Shown here piece by piece: positions 1-11,929 of a stretch of 64,000 nucleotides of DNA. Source of the DNA: Acholoe squamosa (Eukaryota; Annelida; Polychaeta; Phyllodocida; Polynoidae); NCBI GenBank assembly GCA_949317995.1, contig OX439048.1, forward strand, positions 22,387,495 through 22,451,494, read 5' to 3'. The translations under genes and the position numbers were made by a program. Every line of letters starts with the position of its first letter. The first letter of the stretch is position 1. The notes beneath the pieces are model-generated. The model was not told the DNA's origin. It was given only the letters and a program-made list of their open reading frames with translations, and ran no database searches.

Positions 1-75
1 GTGGAAGTGAAAGAATGTGCCTTGCAGGAACTCCAGTGGCAGTGGGGCAATGGCCATTCTGTCAGTCTGTGGCAA

Positions 76-440
76 AATATTACCCTGCACAAAACTCTCA
101 TTTTCTCTCCAGTTAGTATACAAAATGACAATCTCTCTTCAAATTAGATAGATATTGATCATAGGTATGAGAAGAGATCTTACTTGTAAAGATCAGTTCA
201 GAATAAGTGGTGGAAACTTTATATAGAAGAGGAAAGTTTTCAGTGTGAGGTCAGCAAAAGTGATGGCCATGGTTGCGAATTATTACCCTGCACATAATTC
301 ACATTTTCTTGCTACTTACTGGGCAAAATTTAAAAAAATCCTCAGCGTAGACAGATATTGATCATAGGTATCAGATGAGATCATATTTGTTAAGATTGAA
401 TGAGAATAAGTGCTGAAAACCTTAGGTGGAAGATGAACGG
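76..440. repeat. imperfect direct duplication, unit about 200 bp
   Basis: Two diverged copies follow one another: TATTACCCTGCACA occurs near 86 and 282, and GATATTGATCATAGGTAT near 152 and 356, each followed by similar sequence ending GAATAAGTG. The offset is about 200 bp. No coding sense is visible. Confidence 0.7.
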
Positions 441-545
441 TTTGCCGTGTGATATCGGCAGTATGGCAATGAGTAGGAGTGTCTTGTTTATATCTGGGTA
501 CTTCCAAAATGGCCGTGCTGGCAGAAATACACATACAGTGGGCAC

Positions 546-662
546 GCTCTATTGTGAAGGGACGGAAGACCCACAGATTGATCAGTATTGTGGAGGGACG
601 GAACACCCACAGATTGATCAGTATTGTGGAGGGACGGAACACCCACAGATTGATCAGTGCAT
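546..662. repeat. 39-bp tandem repeat, 3 copies
   Basis: Three head-to-tail units of about 39 bp carry GGGACGGAA and CCCACAGATTGATCAGT. Because 39 is divisible by 3, they open reading frames on both strands that I do not regard as genes. Confidence 0.85.
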
Positions 663-2500
663 TTACCACACAGCAGTCAGTGCTGGCTGCACGAGAAGCC
701 TGCAGAGTGCTGCACAGCTGTCTGCCACGGCTTCAATCAATCATAGTAAACTCTCCAAACACAGCCCAGGTCTATGCCCTATAAATATGTCAACTGTACA
801 AACATCTGCTTGGAGATTCACAAATGTCGTCTGCTTCAGAGAGACTTGATAAAAAAAATTGATTAGTGCTACTCTGGGGCTTCTGGAGGCTCCGATCAGA
901 TTTTGGGTGACTGAATTGCCTGCTTGCACATACTTGGGATATGATTGGAGAGTGGGGCCTCTGGCGCCAGACAAATGTCGTCTGCGTCGTTAACTGCGTC
1001 TGTGAGCGGTCTTAGTGGTCCATAGTGGCGTCTGGCGCCTGTCCGACAGCGCGGACCCGGGGGGCCAAAAGGAGGGTTGGGGGATGGGGGGAGGGGCAGA
1101 TCCACTGGGATATACATCAGTTTAAACGCCCCGGCGCTTATACGGTAGGTTTCTACGGATTTATACCCCCCGTGTATATATGAGACCAGCGCTTATTTGA
1201 GGTAGTTTTCAGTAATGTAATAATGATAAATTTCAATACCTCCTGCCCCCGGCGCTTATTTGAGACTTAAACGGGCCAATACAATACATGTACCTGTAGG
1301 CCTAAATGCATTTGTACGCAGTAAGTGTTTTTTATAATTTCGTGTCAGATGGCTGTTTGAAGAATGGTCGAACGACTGTCTCCTCTGTTGTAAATTGTAT
1401 GCACAGATCCCAGTACATACATACATGTACATGTAGAATATTGGTAGTCCACTAGTCAATGTATGGTTTTGTCCCCCCCCCCACCCCAAACCAGAGCCTT
1501 GTTTGCCCAGCCTATGACGTAGTAGCTAAGTCCATGTAGCTATCAACCCTTTCTAGGAAACCCAACGAGGAACTACCATAGTAAAGAGTGGGGCGCCAGT
1601 AAAAGGGCCGTGGAAGAAGGCAATGACTTCTAAATTATTTGGAAAAGTGAGTCAGCAAGATGAACAGCCCCGGGTGAACAGCTCACCCGATGTGACCAAA
1701 AAGGGGCTGGGGGGTGGGGGGGGGGGTATCAACAGGCATCTCCTATGATCTTAGTAGTGTATTTACCGATCAAGAAAACCTCGCTTATTATGGTTTGTAG
1801 GACCTTCCCAAATCAGTTTGTGTCTTGTATTGAACTGCTCAAATCAAACCTAAGGTTCACTGTGAACTTTGGGTCTGATAGCTGTTGCTTTAAATCTGGG
1901 TGAGCATTGAATATGCGAAATGTGCCTTTTATGGCGATCCACATATCTGTCAAAGAAACAATCTGTCGTTATTTATACATTTGATAGTCAGAGATGCCAC
2001 CCACTGGCCCCAAAAAGAGGCAAAATGAAAGATACTTTTAACATCTTTTCCCAGAATATTGAAAAACAGAAGCAATGCAGAAATTTCTAAAAAAAAAAAA
2101 AAAAAAAAAAAAAACCTTGCAAACCAGGAACAATGTACCTGTGCTTGCCACTTCATTTCTTATTCGATGCTTCTCATCCTGGGGAGAGTACTGCATACTA
2201 AATTTTTCAAACACCGGACAGGGAACGGTAAGGCAGGGACGGGGGAATGTGGTCTAATCTACACAGGCTAAATAAGGGCTATCACTGAACGGTAGGCCAG
2301 CCGTCCAATATGCTAGTTTTAGATGATGACCAATCACTGATCTCCATTCAGGCGAGCAGCAGGCGGCATGACTCAGATTGTCCCATTACCCCCCCCCCCC
2401 CTTCCGCCACCTTTACATCTATCCGGCCCACAAGCCCTTCCTCCTAACCAGGGACACATACTGGGTGTAGAGAGCATTATTTATCAGTCTCCCACACAAA
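663..2500. other. gene-free stretch with element fragments and homopolymers
   Basis: No exon-like sequence is seen. It holds a GGCGCCAGAC/GTCTGGCGCC inverted pair (about 962-1040), a fragment at 1115-1270 rich in 'cgcttattt' and related to the TIR element at 54025-54223, poly-G/C runs near 1472 and 1720, and a 25-nt poly-A run near 2090. Confidence 0.6.
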
Positions 2501-2504
2501 TACT

Positions 2505-2910
2505 GTCCAACTGCTGTCTCTTGCCAACCACCAATGGTGCCTTACACCCTCACCACCCTCTACTGCCCCCACCACTGTATACTGCACCCACCACCTTTGG
2601 CTACTGCCCCAACCACCACTGTCTACTGCCCCAACCACCAATGGTGCCTTACACCCTCACCACCCTCTACTGCCCCCACCACTGTATACTGCACCCACCA
2701 CCTTTGGCTACTGCCCCAACCACCACTGTCTACTGCCCCAACCACCAATGGTGCCTTACGCCCTCACCACCCTCTACTGGGCATCTACTGCCCCCACCAC
2801 TGTCTACTCCCCCCCCCCCTCTACTGTCCCTAGCACTGTCTACTGCCTCCACCACCCTCTACTGCCCCAACCACCACTGTCTACAGCCCCTAACCAATAC
2901 TGCCCGCCCC
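2505..2910. repeat. C-rich minisatellite, first block
   Basis: Irregular tandem repeats based on CTACTGCCCCAACCACCACTG, including a near-exact duplication of about 120 bp (2530-2650 against 2640-2770). Proline- and threonine-rich open frames here are by-products of the repeat. Confidence 0.9.
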
Positions 2911-3600
2911 CTCCCTTTTGCCAGTAGTTAAGGACGAGAGCGGCAGGCGCCTAGCGGCCATTTTGGGAACTAGTGCATTCTCCTCATTGAGAGGGATCTG
3001 TCAGTTTTTGAAGCAAGTTCCTATCATTATTAGTTCAAACGTTATGTCTAGTGATATAAATGTGAATTTTTATCAAGTTTGAAGAAGTTTTGCTAAAAGA
3101 CTACAATCCCCCCTCTACCCCCCTCTGGCTGTGGTCCATAGGCTTATGCATTAGGTTTCCCAACCCCTTGCATACATACTCATCTTGTGCAAAAAGTAGC
3201 ATTGGAACCATTTGATTTTACATTTCTATCTCAATTAACACAAGTCAATAAACATATTTGTAGTTTTTGAGAAAGATTGTTTGTCCAGTTTCGGAATTAT
3301 TCACCAATATACCTCCGAAATCCAAAATGTCTAGGTATGAGCCCATTGGACTCACTGCAAAAGCATCCTACAGAAAATGGCTGCCACTGAAGAAAGTAGC
3401 GTTGCTACCCCAACTTTATATTCCACATTTCCATTACACATCATGTAAGGAACAAATATTCCAAGTTACAAGGAAATCCTTTGTCAATTAATTTTTGGGT
3501 CACCTGGAGCCCTTGTCCTTAAGAGTTTATTTGCCTTTTGTGCCCCCAAATATAGGCCAAATGTTGGTCTTAAACAAGGGGCACGCCCCCTCCTTTTCAA
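2911..3600. other. unique spacer inside the minisatellite region
   Basis: Non-repetitive AT-moderate sequence between two blocks of the same C-rich minisatellite. Short open frames are present, but no splice-site pairs or recognisable protein were found. Confidence 0.5.
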
Positions 3601-5560
3601 AATCCTGGATCCGCCACTGCCCACCACCACTGTCTACTGCCCCCTACAACCACTGTCTACTGCGCCCACCAATACTGTAACCGTTGCCATTGGAAAAGTC
3701 CAATCCCAACCGGGACTTGAACCCGGTTCCTTCGAGGTACCAAGCGAATGCTCTAACCGCTGAGCTATCGGGACGGTGCTTTACCAAGGCAAGGTTATCT
3801 GTGTGGATCATGGCGGGGTAGGAGAGAACCAGACAACAGTGGCTCCACCTGTTTTACCAGACAAACCTAGCCCGTTACAATACTGTCTACTGCCCCCCAC
3901 CAATACTGGCTACTGCCCCCCACAACCACTGGCTACTGCCCCCCACCAATACTGTCTACTGCCCCTAACCAATACTGTCCCCTAACCAATACTGTTTACT
4001 GCCCCTAACCAATACTGTTTACTTCCCCCATCACCACTATCTACTGCCCCCCATCATCACTGTCTACTGCCCCCCACCACTGTCTACTGCCCCTAACCAC
4101 TGTCTACTGCCCCTAACCAATACTGTCTACTGCCCCCCCCCCACCATTACCACTGTCTACTACCCCCCACCACTGTCTACTGCCCCTAACCAATACTGTC
4201 TACTGCCCCCCACCATTACCACTGTCTACTGCCCCTAACCAATACTGTCTACTGCCCCCGACCATTACCACTGTCTACTATCCCCCGCCACTGTCTACTG
4301 CCCCCACCACCACTGTCTACTGCCCCCCCCCCACTGTCTACAGACCCTAACCAATACTGTCTACTGCCTCCCACCATCACCACGGTCTACTGCCCCCCAC
4401 CACTGTCTACTGCCCCCACCAATACTGTCTACTGTCCCCGACCACCACTGTCTACTGCCCCCCACCAACACCACTGTTTATTGCCCATAACCAATACTGT
4501 CTACTGCCCCCACCACCACCACTGGCTACTATCCCTAACCAATACTGTCTACTGCCCCCCATCACCACCACCCGTCTACTGCCCCCACCACCACCACTGG
4601 CTACTGCCCCCCACCACAGTCTACTGCCTCACCATGGTCTACTGACCCTAACCAATACTGCCTACTGCCCCCATCACCACTGTCTACTGCCCCCCCCCCA
4701 CCAATGTCTACTGCCTCACCATGGTCTACTGACCCTAACCAATACTGCCTACTGCCCCCATCACCACTGTCTACTGCCCCCCCCTACCAATGTCTACTGC
4801 CTCACCATGGTCTACTGACCCTAACCAATACTGCCTACTGCCCCCATCACCACTGTCTACTGCCCCCCCACCAATGTCTACTGCCTCACCATGGTCTACT
4901 GACCCTAACCAATACTGCCTACTGCCCCCATCACCACTGTCTACTGCCCCCCCCACCAATGTCTACTGCCTCACCATGGTCTACTGACCCTAACCAATAC
5001 TGCCTACTGCCCCCATCACCACTGTCTACTGCCCCCCCCCACCAATGTCTACTGCCTCACCATGGTCTACTGCCCTTATTAACCAATACTGCCTACTGCC
5101 CCCATCACCACTGTCTACTGCCCCCCCCGACCAATGTCTACTGCCTCACCATGGTCTACTGCCCTTATTAACCAATACTGCCTACTGCCCCCATCACCAC
5201 TGTCTACTGCCCCCCCCCCGACCAATGTCTACTGCCTCACCATGGTCTACTGCCCTTATTAACCAATACTGCCTACTGCCCCCATCACCACTGTCTACTG
5301 CCCCCCCCCCCCATCACTGTGTCTACCCCCTCTACTGTCTACTGTCCCCACGACTGTCTACTGCCTCACCCCTGTCTACTGCACCCCCCATCGCTGTGTC
5401 TACCCCCCCCCCTACTGTCTACTGTCCCCACTAGTCTCCTGCCTACTACTGTCTGCTGCCCCTAACCAATACTGTCTACTGCCCCCATCACCACTGTCTA
5501 CTGCTCCTCCTGCCAACTGCCCCCCACCACTGTCTGCTGCCTCATCACTATCTAATTTTT
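3601..5560. repeat. long C-rich minisatellite with higher-order unit
   Basis: About 1.9 kb of repeats built on CTACTGCCCCCCACCACTGT and CCTAACCAATACTGT. From about 4615 to 5300 they resolve into a higher-order unit of roughly 85-95 bp: CCTCACCATGGTCTACTG, then CCAATACTGCCTACTG, then CCCCATCACCACTGTCTACTG and a poly-C run of variable length, about eight copies. A tRNA-like unit interrupts the block near 3680-3880. Long Pro/Thr/Ser/Tyr frames here are artefacts of the repeat. Confidence 0.92.
3703..3774 (-). tRNA. tRNA-like sequence, Thr(GGT)-like, probably pseudogene or SINE head
   Basis: Read on the minus strand it is 72 nt and folds as a tRNA. A 7-bp acceptor stem pairs GTCCCGA with TTGGGAT. 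The D arm is GCTC/GAGC with an intact A box (TAGCTCAGCGG). The T arm is CCGGG/CCCGG with an intact B box (GGTTCAAGTCC). The anticodon-loop position would read GGT, but the anticodon stem (TTCGC against CTCGA) pairs badly and there is no encoded CCA. It sits as an island inside the minisatellite. I therefore infer a tRNA pseudogene or the head of a tRNA-derived SINE, not a working tRNA. Confidence 0.6.
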
Positions 5561-6660
5561 AATCGCCCTCAAGCCTTCCAGCAATTCTCACCTGTATCAT
5601 TTACCTGACTGCATTAGGTGTGAATTTTGTGTACTTGCTGACACGTCTATTGTTACCGTTATAATATTTATGAGTTCATGGAATCCTCTCGCAGGCAGTG
5701 GAAGCCATTTAGCATTGACAGAAAGGAAGTACTGCAGACGACCTGGCCGTGACGTCATGACAGAGCAGACGATATGTGGCAGCTAATCCTGCTCAGTGCT
5801 GACTACTGTCCAAACTTTAGTACAAATGCCTACCAATTCTGTCGAGTTTTACATTGTTTCTCACTTATATTTGTATTTGATTTTCATTTTTACATTTGTT
5901 TCATTGGACTAACGCTGCGAACATGGGTTTATGAATATTAGACCAAAATGCGATGTGTGCGCTTTTATCATAAGGTTCAATCATTGAATCTGAAACTGAA
6001 GAATACATACATAATCATTGATATTTCTGAGACAGAAATGTTCAAGTATCACTCTATCTTTTAGCTTGTCACATAGTGAAACCCCATCCCATATGTATTC
6101 TATAGACATTATATTGCTTCCCCCTGCCCACGTTCACATCGTGGCTAGGTAGGCAACATAAACTACCAGCCCTACCTCCATGTAACTCCTCTTATACACT
6201 GGTCTACAAAGTGTAGCTGTTTTTATGGCCTCTTATCTTACAAAATTCTAAAGGTAGCTTCTTTCTTTTTCTGCCATGTTTGTTGGCCGAGGGTGTCTAC
6301 AGCGGCTGGATGAATGTCAAGACTGCCGTATTTCCGGTTACCATGGTAACTGCCGGAAGTCAGCTGACCCCGGGCTACCCTTCCCGGCAGGCCTCAGTCC
6401 AGCAGGGTGATTCCACTTTCTAATATTAAACTCGGGTACTGGTAGACTGGTTAGAGTGGGTGGGGTGGATGGAAGTCGGAAAGACCTGGGAGTTGTCTGT
6501 TTGTTTATCGCTATCAGATTCATTTAACATTATATTATACCACAGGTTGTGGTACTAAGAGAATCAGTTTGCCTTTTTGGCTACATGTCCAATCTTATGA
6601 ACTGCTTAATATACTCTTGAGTGGCATGATGCATGCCAGTGCTTGTGGGTAAATTGCGGA
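5561..6660. other. gene-free stretch
   Basis: Low-copy sequence. A short exon-like frame follows a CTCGCAG acceptor-like site near 5697 and ends in a stop at about 5785, and a GC-richer patch lies at 6300-6415. Neither has a convincing partner exon. Confidence 0.45.
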
Positions 6661-6663
6661 TGC

Positions 6664-6772
6664 TGCATTGATGCATCATCCTGACTGATGTTGTGATGCA
6701 TCATCCTGACTGATGTTGTGATGCATCATCCTGACTGATGTTGTGATGCATCATCCTGACTGATGTTGTTGG
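6664..6772. repeat. 25-bp tandem repeat, 4 copies
   Basis: Four nearly identical head-to-tail copies of TGATGCATCATCCTGACTGA plus TGTTG. The palindromic core TGATGCATCA recurs in a dispersed repeat family elsewhere in the window. Confidence 0.93.
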
Positions 6773-7310
6773 TTATGGGGATTGATGTCTGTATCAGCCA
6801 TGCCCTGCCGCACCATGCTGACCCTAGTCATGCCCTATGCCCTTAGTGGTGGGGCCTGATGCCTGGGTTAGCTATGCTCTTTGGTGACATGGGCATTCAA
6901 ACTGTCCCTTAGGACCTTGGGAGGATATTGGCCCTTAAGTCTTGGCAATGGGAGTTATATGCCTGCATTAAAATGCCTTTAGATCTTAGCAATGTCAAAA
7001 AGATGCTAGGCCTTTCCGATCCCTTGGGCCTTGGCAATGGGGGCTTTGATGCCTGTATCAACCATGCTTAGACCCTTGCCAAAGATGGGGGGGGGGAGGT
7101 AAAATGACTGCATCAGCAATGCTCCCTAGATCCTTGACAATGGGGATTGGGATCATGCATCAACCCTAATGCCCTTGCCAATGGGGGGGGGGGCTATGTG
7201 AAATTGCTCTTAAGTCTTGCTTGGCAATGGGGGTAGGTACCTGCATCGAGCATTCTTACCAATGGAGGCTGGATGCCCGGGCCTCGCTTGTGACAAATGA
7301 AACCCTTTCT
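6773..7310. repeat. degenerate tandem repeat
   Basis: Diverged units of about 60-70 bp share 'cttggcaatggggg' and 'gatgcctg(c/t)atcaacc', with several poly-G runs. No coding content. Confidence 0.6.
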
Positions 7311-7596
7311 AAACTGGCATTTTATAAGGGAGGAGCCTTACTCAGATGTCAATCAAAGTGCAAACAGAGTGCTTTACATCAAATAGTATGGTAGGCAGGT
7401 TGTTACATGTATCTGGCAGAGAGAGGTAGTGGTGGTTGGTTGGCACATTATCTGTTTGTGCTATACATGTATCATGATACTTATAGAGTGCCGACCCAGA
7501 CCACTCAGGCCCCAGACATTGTAGGAAGTTGGCCCCAGTTTGAACCTTTTGCAATATTTATAAATCATACAGCCAGTTCACTGTGCTTCATTACAG

Positions 7597-7682
7597 GACC
7601 GGACTGGTTCCCCAGGGTCCACATGCATGCAGACATCAGCGACTTCTGGACCTGATCTCGTGGACACACCTGATCCCGGCAG
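7597..7682 (+). CDS. candidate internal exon of an unidentified gene
   Basis: Weak call. A good acceptor (TTCATTACAG) precedes 86 nt open in phase 0, ending AG before a GTCAGA donor. The conceptual peptide starts DRTGSPGST and ends DTPDPG, rich in Ser, Thr, Pro and Asp as in the disordered tail of a regulatory protein. Its end phase joins in frame to the candidate terminal exon at 9866-9929, giving ...DPGRFADDETNFLSSG... I do not recognise the family and see no further upstream exons. Confidence 0.3.
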
Positions 7683-7880
7683 GTCAGACAGTTTTGAAAG
7701 TATGGCACCAGTCTGACTATCGTGAGATATTCCAAGATCAAAACTGTCATAGCTGCACACACAGAAAAACAAGAAACCTCGCTATATATCTCTATGGAAT
7801 AGACTTTGAAGACACCCCTTGTGTCCGTCCCACTGTGGCAGGGCTGTGTGTATTGGCCAGTAGGAAAAATGCTGTGCCGC

Positions 7881-7915
<35 letters not shown>

Positions 7916-8086
7916 AGCATCAAAAACTAACACTACTAGTGTCCCTATTCCTAGACCAGACCATATTTATTCCCTCTATCTGCCCCTGGCCACTATACAA
8001 AATACATGTCCTAGCATTTTGTGTCTACAAACATGTCACCAAATGTCCTTCTATGGGGTCTTTCTACGCTGCTGCTATGTATTACA

Positions 8087-8344
8087 TACCGTAATCTCTC
8101 GCGTAGAAGGCGCATCTTATACGCCAGACAAAATGCTGCTGGGTCTTATATGCGGGAGGGACATTGCCTTGAGTTGGGGGTGCGCCTTACACGCGTTTTT
8201 TTTTTATTATTATAGAAAAGTACTAATCTTACAAAATTCAGCCTTTATGCCCATATGGGTGTGCCTTCCACGTGAACCAGCCTTATCTGAGTTGGGGGTG
8301 CGCCTTCTACGTGAGCTGCGCCTTCTACGCGGGAGATTACGGTA
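8087..8344. mobile_element. TIR element, TACCGTAATCTC family, copy 1
   Basis: The ends are inverted repeats: TACCGTAATCTCTCGCGTAG at the left and CTACGCGGGAGATTACGGTA at the right. The interior has repeated 'gcgccttatacgcg' motifs. At about 260 bp with no coding capacity it is a MITE-like element. Other copies are at 8346, 30944, 32551, 45859, 48003 and 50975. Confidence 0.88.
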
Positions 8345-8345
8345 G

Positions 8346-8639
8346 TACCGTAATCTCCCGCATAAAAGGCGTGTCTTATACGGGGGGTTTTAGTTCTCAT
8401 TGGATCCACAAGGGGGACACCAAGACATTTCTTTTGATATCTTACATGCCCCCTTGGTCATAATAGGACATAAGGGGGCCAGGAGGGTCCGGGGTGGCCC
8501 AAGCTACACATAGGTTTTTGAATTTTGAAAATTCATTCAGTAGAACCAAAGTTATGAATTTTCATTTTTTTGAGAATTTTCCAAAACTCTAGGTGCGCCT
8601 TATACGCGGGCTGCGCCTTATACGCGGGAGATTACGGTA
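8346..8639. mobile_element. TIR element, TACCGTAATCTC family, copy 2 (long interior)
   Basis: Starts TACCGTAATCTCCCGCATA one base after copy 1 ends, and finishes TACGCGGGAGATTACGGTA. The interior ('ttggatccacaagggggacac', 'attcattcagtagaaccaaag') is shared with the copies at 32551 (inverted) and 50975, defining a subfamily. Confidence 0.88.
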
Positions 8640-9865
8640 CGTTTTTACCAGAACTGCCTGTTTTTAGAAGTATCTGTAGCAGGAAATTTCACAGCTGCTC
8701 CTTTGTAATGGGCTTACAAGAAGAAGCACATAAAAGACTTAACTCTTACAATATGATGGAAATGATATATTGAGCTTCAGTAGCAAAGGAATATAGTATT
8801 GAGACATTTACATCACCTAGACTCTCTTCATCTTATCATTTTGGGCCGATCCATAAAGTATGTCACACCGGAGGGTGGGGGTAAATTTCTATAGTAAAAG
8901 TGGGTTGGGGGGTGTCCAAAAATGCCTAAAAAGGCGAATTTATGGATCAGCCCTTTTGGAAATGATCTTGTGCAAAATAAATATATATGCATGGAGTCAC
9001 AGTAACACACGGAAGGACCAAACCACCTGCCCCCTACACTTAAGCCGGTGACATTATTGGTGAACGTTCCCTGAGATGTCTATTAACCACAACATGCAAC
9101 TTAAAAAAATGAAGGAAATGGACCCTGGACAGGAAACAAAACACTCGTGACCTATATTTTTAATACCAATTCCAGCACAACAAGTGTTTTATATGGTGTA
9201 TAGCCTAAAGTCCATGGACCTCCTGTGCTTGTTACATTATCTAATCTTAACCCTTTAAAGGCCGCATGTTACCTCATTTACCATCATGATCTACCGAAGC
9301 CTGCAACCCATCTGCGCTGAAATCAGGGACAAAAAGTGACATTTTTTATCAATTAAAAAAGAAGAAATATTTTAAAAGACATCCCCTGAATAGTGGTTTT
9401 CACGGACTGATTTCCATTCAAACCTATAAAATAGTCAGGGAATGACTGCGTTGTGCCGACCCTCCAGGGATGCCTTAATCCCGCCAGGTTGTTATGATGA
9501 GTTTCTTGTATTGATGCTCCTTGCATTCATGCTAACAACGGGCTTTGGTGAAAAAAGTCTAGTGAATTCACTAGGTCTACTTGATATTATGTGGCTCTTG
9601 CAAGGGTTAAACATCGTTGGGACTACCAGTACTGCGTGCTACGCTGTAATCTTCCCTTTTAATTTCCCTTTTTTTTGTTAAGCTCGGTTTATATGGTGAT
9701 CTGACCAGTAAGAAGGGGCTCTTAGATGGAGCAGAGATTGAGGCACAGCCAATTTTATATTGGTGTTTAAAATGGGTGGAGTGTTTGCTCTCCTATGGCA
9801 TACATGGACATATATGGACTATCACATCAATAATTCTGTATTTTGTCTCTTCACTTTCCCCTTAG
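8640..9865. other. no gene recognised
   Basis: Low-copy sequence, including 'cggagggtgggggtaaatttct' near 8870. If the candidate exons at 7597 and 9866 belong together, this is part of their intron. Confidence 0.4.
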
Positions 9866-9929
9866 GTTTGCAGATGACGAGACTAATTTTCTCTCATCAG
9901 GACTAAAACTGGAAGATGTTCTTCTGTAA
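9866..9929 (+). CDS. candidate terminal exon of an unidentified gene
   Basis: Weak call. A pyrimidine-rich acceptor (CTTTCCCCTTAG) precedes an open frame that reads (R)FADDETNFLSSGLKLEDVLL and then TAA. The acidic-hydrophobic peptide looks like a conserved C-terminus, perhaps an activation or docking motif, but I cannot name it. A possible 3' UTR follows, with AATAAA at 10623-10628. The exon joins in phase to 7597-7682. Cross-species comparison would decide. Confidence 0.33.
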
Positions 9930-11183
9930 ACCTGGACACGTTTATTTATTGGAAGATTCACAAATCAGATGCCAAGTTTGTCAACTAATATAGCGTACCA
10001 CACCACTACTGGAAAAGGGGAGCATATGTTCTACCCCATTTTAGAAAATTTCATTAGGCCGCACATGGGTTTTGACTTTTTGTTGTCTTATTATTCTTCT
10101 AATACACCTGTGCCTATTAGAGATGTAGTGCAGCAATTTGAATTGCTTGTAACTCAAAAAGCCATTCTGTTTTTATCTTTAATGGTGTGCTAAAATGAAC
10201 TTTGATTTTGATTTGAATGGAGTAAGTACTCCATGTAAATGTTAATTTGTTCATGAAATGCAGTATTGTATAGGACAGAGGGCTATTCATGGCAGTCAAG
10301 CAATTCTTTTGAGATATGAACGTGTTTGAAGAGCTTGTACAATGAGATCTCTTTAATCCGCCATCCAATAGTCCGCCTGGATAAACAGGAGGACTATTCT
10401 TGTCCGATTCAATTGAACTGTCACTCAATAATTTCATGAAAAAAGCAAAATCATTAACTACACATTCCTCTCCAGCACTTTCATCAATGCCTTACATTTG
10501 CGTCATAGAAACCCTATGACAATTTCAGAAAGATTCCCGAAAACCCACAAATGGTTTCAACATATGAAGTGATCCTGCACGACCTACACATGTGTTAGAA
10601 GTACCTTAACACTCATTTGAGAAATAAATGCCTGTTTGTAAGCCTTTATCACACACAATTCCAATCTCTTCCTGGAGCTGTTAAAATCTGCATCACCTCC
10701 TCGTCTACTATAACTCGCTTTTCGAGTTAATTAGAAGAACATCTGTATATGAGAGCTCTCTTTGAACCACGTATATGTAAACAGATAAGCTGTGTTGTAT
10801 ATGCAAGTTTAGCGGTATTTGTCGAAAGTGCGTACAAATGCAAAACACTAGAACCATAAGAGTTCTACCCTCTGACATCATTCACAAAAGTTCCTCACAC
10901 TAAAGAGTCATGACGTCAATCACTCTTATGATTTTCCTTCTTTCTTTTTTGGAAATTTTAGGAGTTGAATACATACACCAGTTCCCAGAACCAGGATAGG
11001 GGACCACTTTACCAGGTTCATTATGATACATGTATTGAACTCTTAATTTTTTTTTCTGCTTTTTTACCCCTTCGTTTTTTATGGTCAATTCATTACATTG
11101 CCTACCTTTGACGTGCCAAGTACCCGCGTCTGTTCCCAAATATTTATAAATGTGTGTACATCTACACGATGTAGGCTCTATAG
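9930..11183. other. no gene; possible 3' UTR then intergenic
   Basis: AT-rich sequence with AATAAA at 10623-10628 that could end the candidate transcript above. Nothing else is recognised. Confidence 0.4.
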
Positions 11184-11462
11184 GAGTGAGTGAGTAATGG
11201 TTGTTTAATGCCAAGCCGACAGCTAAGGTCATATTCATGGCGGAAAAAGTACATTAGACATCACGTCACAAAGGAATACATGTGCCTGTGCCCGTGCATA
11301 TGGACACCAGACATATGTAAGAAAGAGGGGACAGGAAAGAGGAGATTCAAGGAACGAATATGTGCCAGTGCCCGCGCATATGGACACCACCCACACTCAG
11401 AGAGGATAGAAAAGCAAGACATAGACCCCTTTTAAAGATGGCCTGGGGCTGGGGAGGCCCGG
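11184..11462 (+). mobile_element. SINE-like repeat, copy 1
   Basis: About 275 bp starting with GAGT repeats and a 'ggttgtttaa(c/t)gccaagccgacagc' core, ending near 'ggcctggggctggggaggccc'. An almost identical inverted copy lies at 14724-15000, so the frame open through both is repeat-derived, not a gene. The TTTAACGCC...TTCATGGCGG core resembles conserved SINE domains of marine invertebrates, by recall. Confidence 0.8.
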
Positions 11463-11929
11463 GGCTCTATAGGAACCCGTGCAACTCTACAATAGTTCTA
11501 GGACAGAAGCATATTAGTATCGGTAATGTCGGATGGACATAAAGTATAAAAACGTTAGCTATCACACAAGTACATTGTGTATTACGTACATAATACAAGT
11601 ATGGTTTAGATGAACCTTCACCCCTACTCTTCTGTACACATCGTTCTGTACCATATCAAAGACCTTATAAGGTCTCTGACCATATGGACCTACTAGCTCT
11701 AGCCACAGGAACCCTCCCTTAAATTCAATATAATCGGCTGGGTGTAGAGGATAGTACCTCACTGTAGGATAAAGGGAAGAGAAAAAACTCACCAGCATTT
11801 ATTTAAGCATCAACAGAAGTGATACCATATTGAGTAGAAATACCTTAAAAATCTTCAAACTTACCCCAGTACTCGCCAACACTGGCGCATCATGATGCTT
11901 AATGAACAAAAAGTTCGGACTATCATATC
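11463..11929. other. no gene recognised
   Basis: Low-copy sequence. Short open frames only, without splice context. Confidence 0.4.

Noticed and set aside
3703..3774. Functional tRNA-Thr gene
   Set aside because: Anticodon stem has at least two mismatches and the sequence is isolated within a minisatellite; kept only as tRNA-like.
2368..5434. Long open frames rich in Pro, Thr, Tyr and Cys on the plus strand, and Gly/Asp-rich on the minus strand
   Set aside because: They run through the C-rich minisatellite; all frames stay open because the repeat lacks stop codons. No start context, splice sites or homology.
5697..5785. Possible exon after a CTCGCAG acceptor
   Set aside because: Short (28 codons), ends in a stop and has no partner exon or recognisable peptide.
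6664..6772. Regular 25-bp repeats considered as a CRISPR array
   Set aside because: Units are directly adjacent without spacers, and the genome is eukaryotic.
11190..11435. 81-aa frame repeated nearly identically at 14751-14996 on the other strand
   Set aside because: Both are copies of the SINE-like repeat; one has a target-site duplication. Conservation reflects recent copying, not coding.
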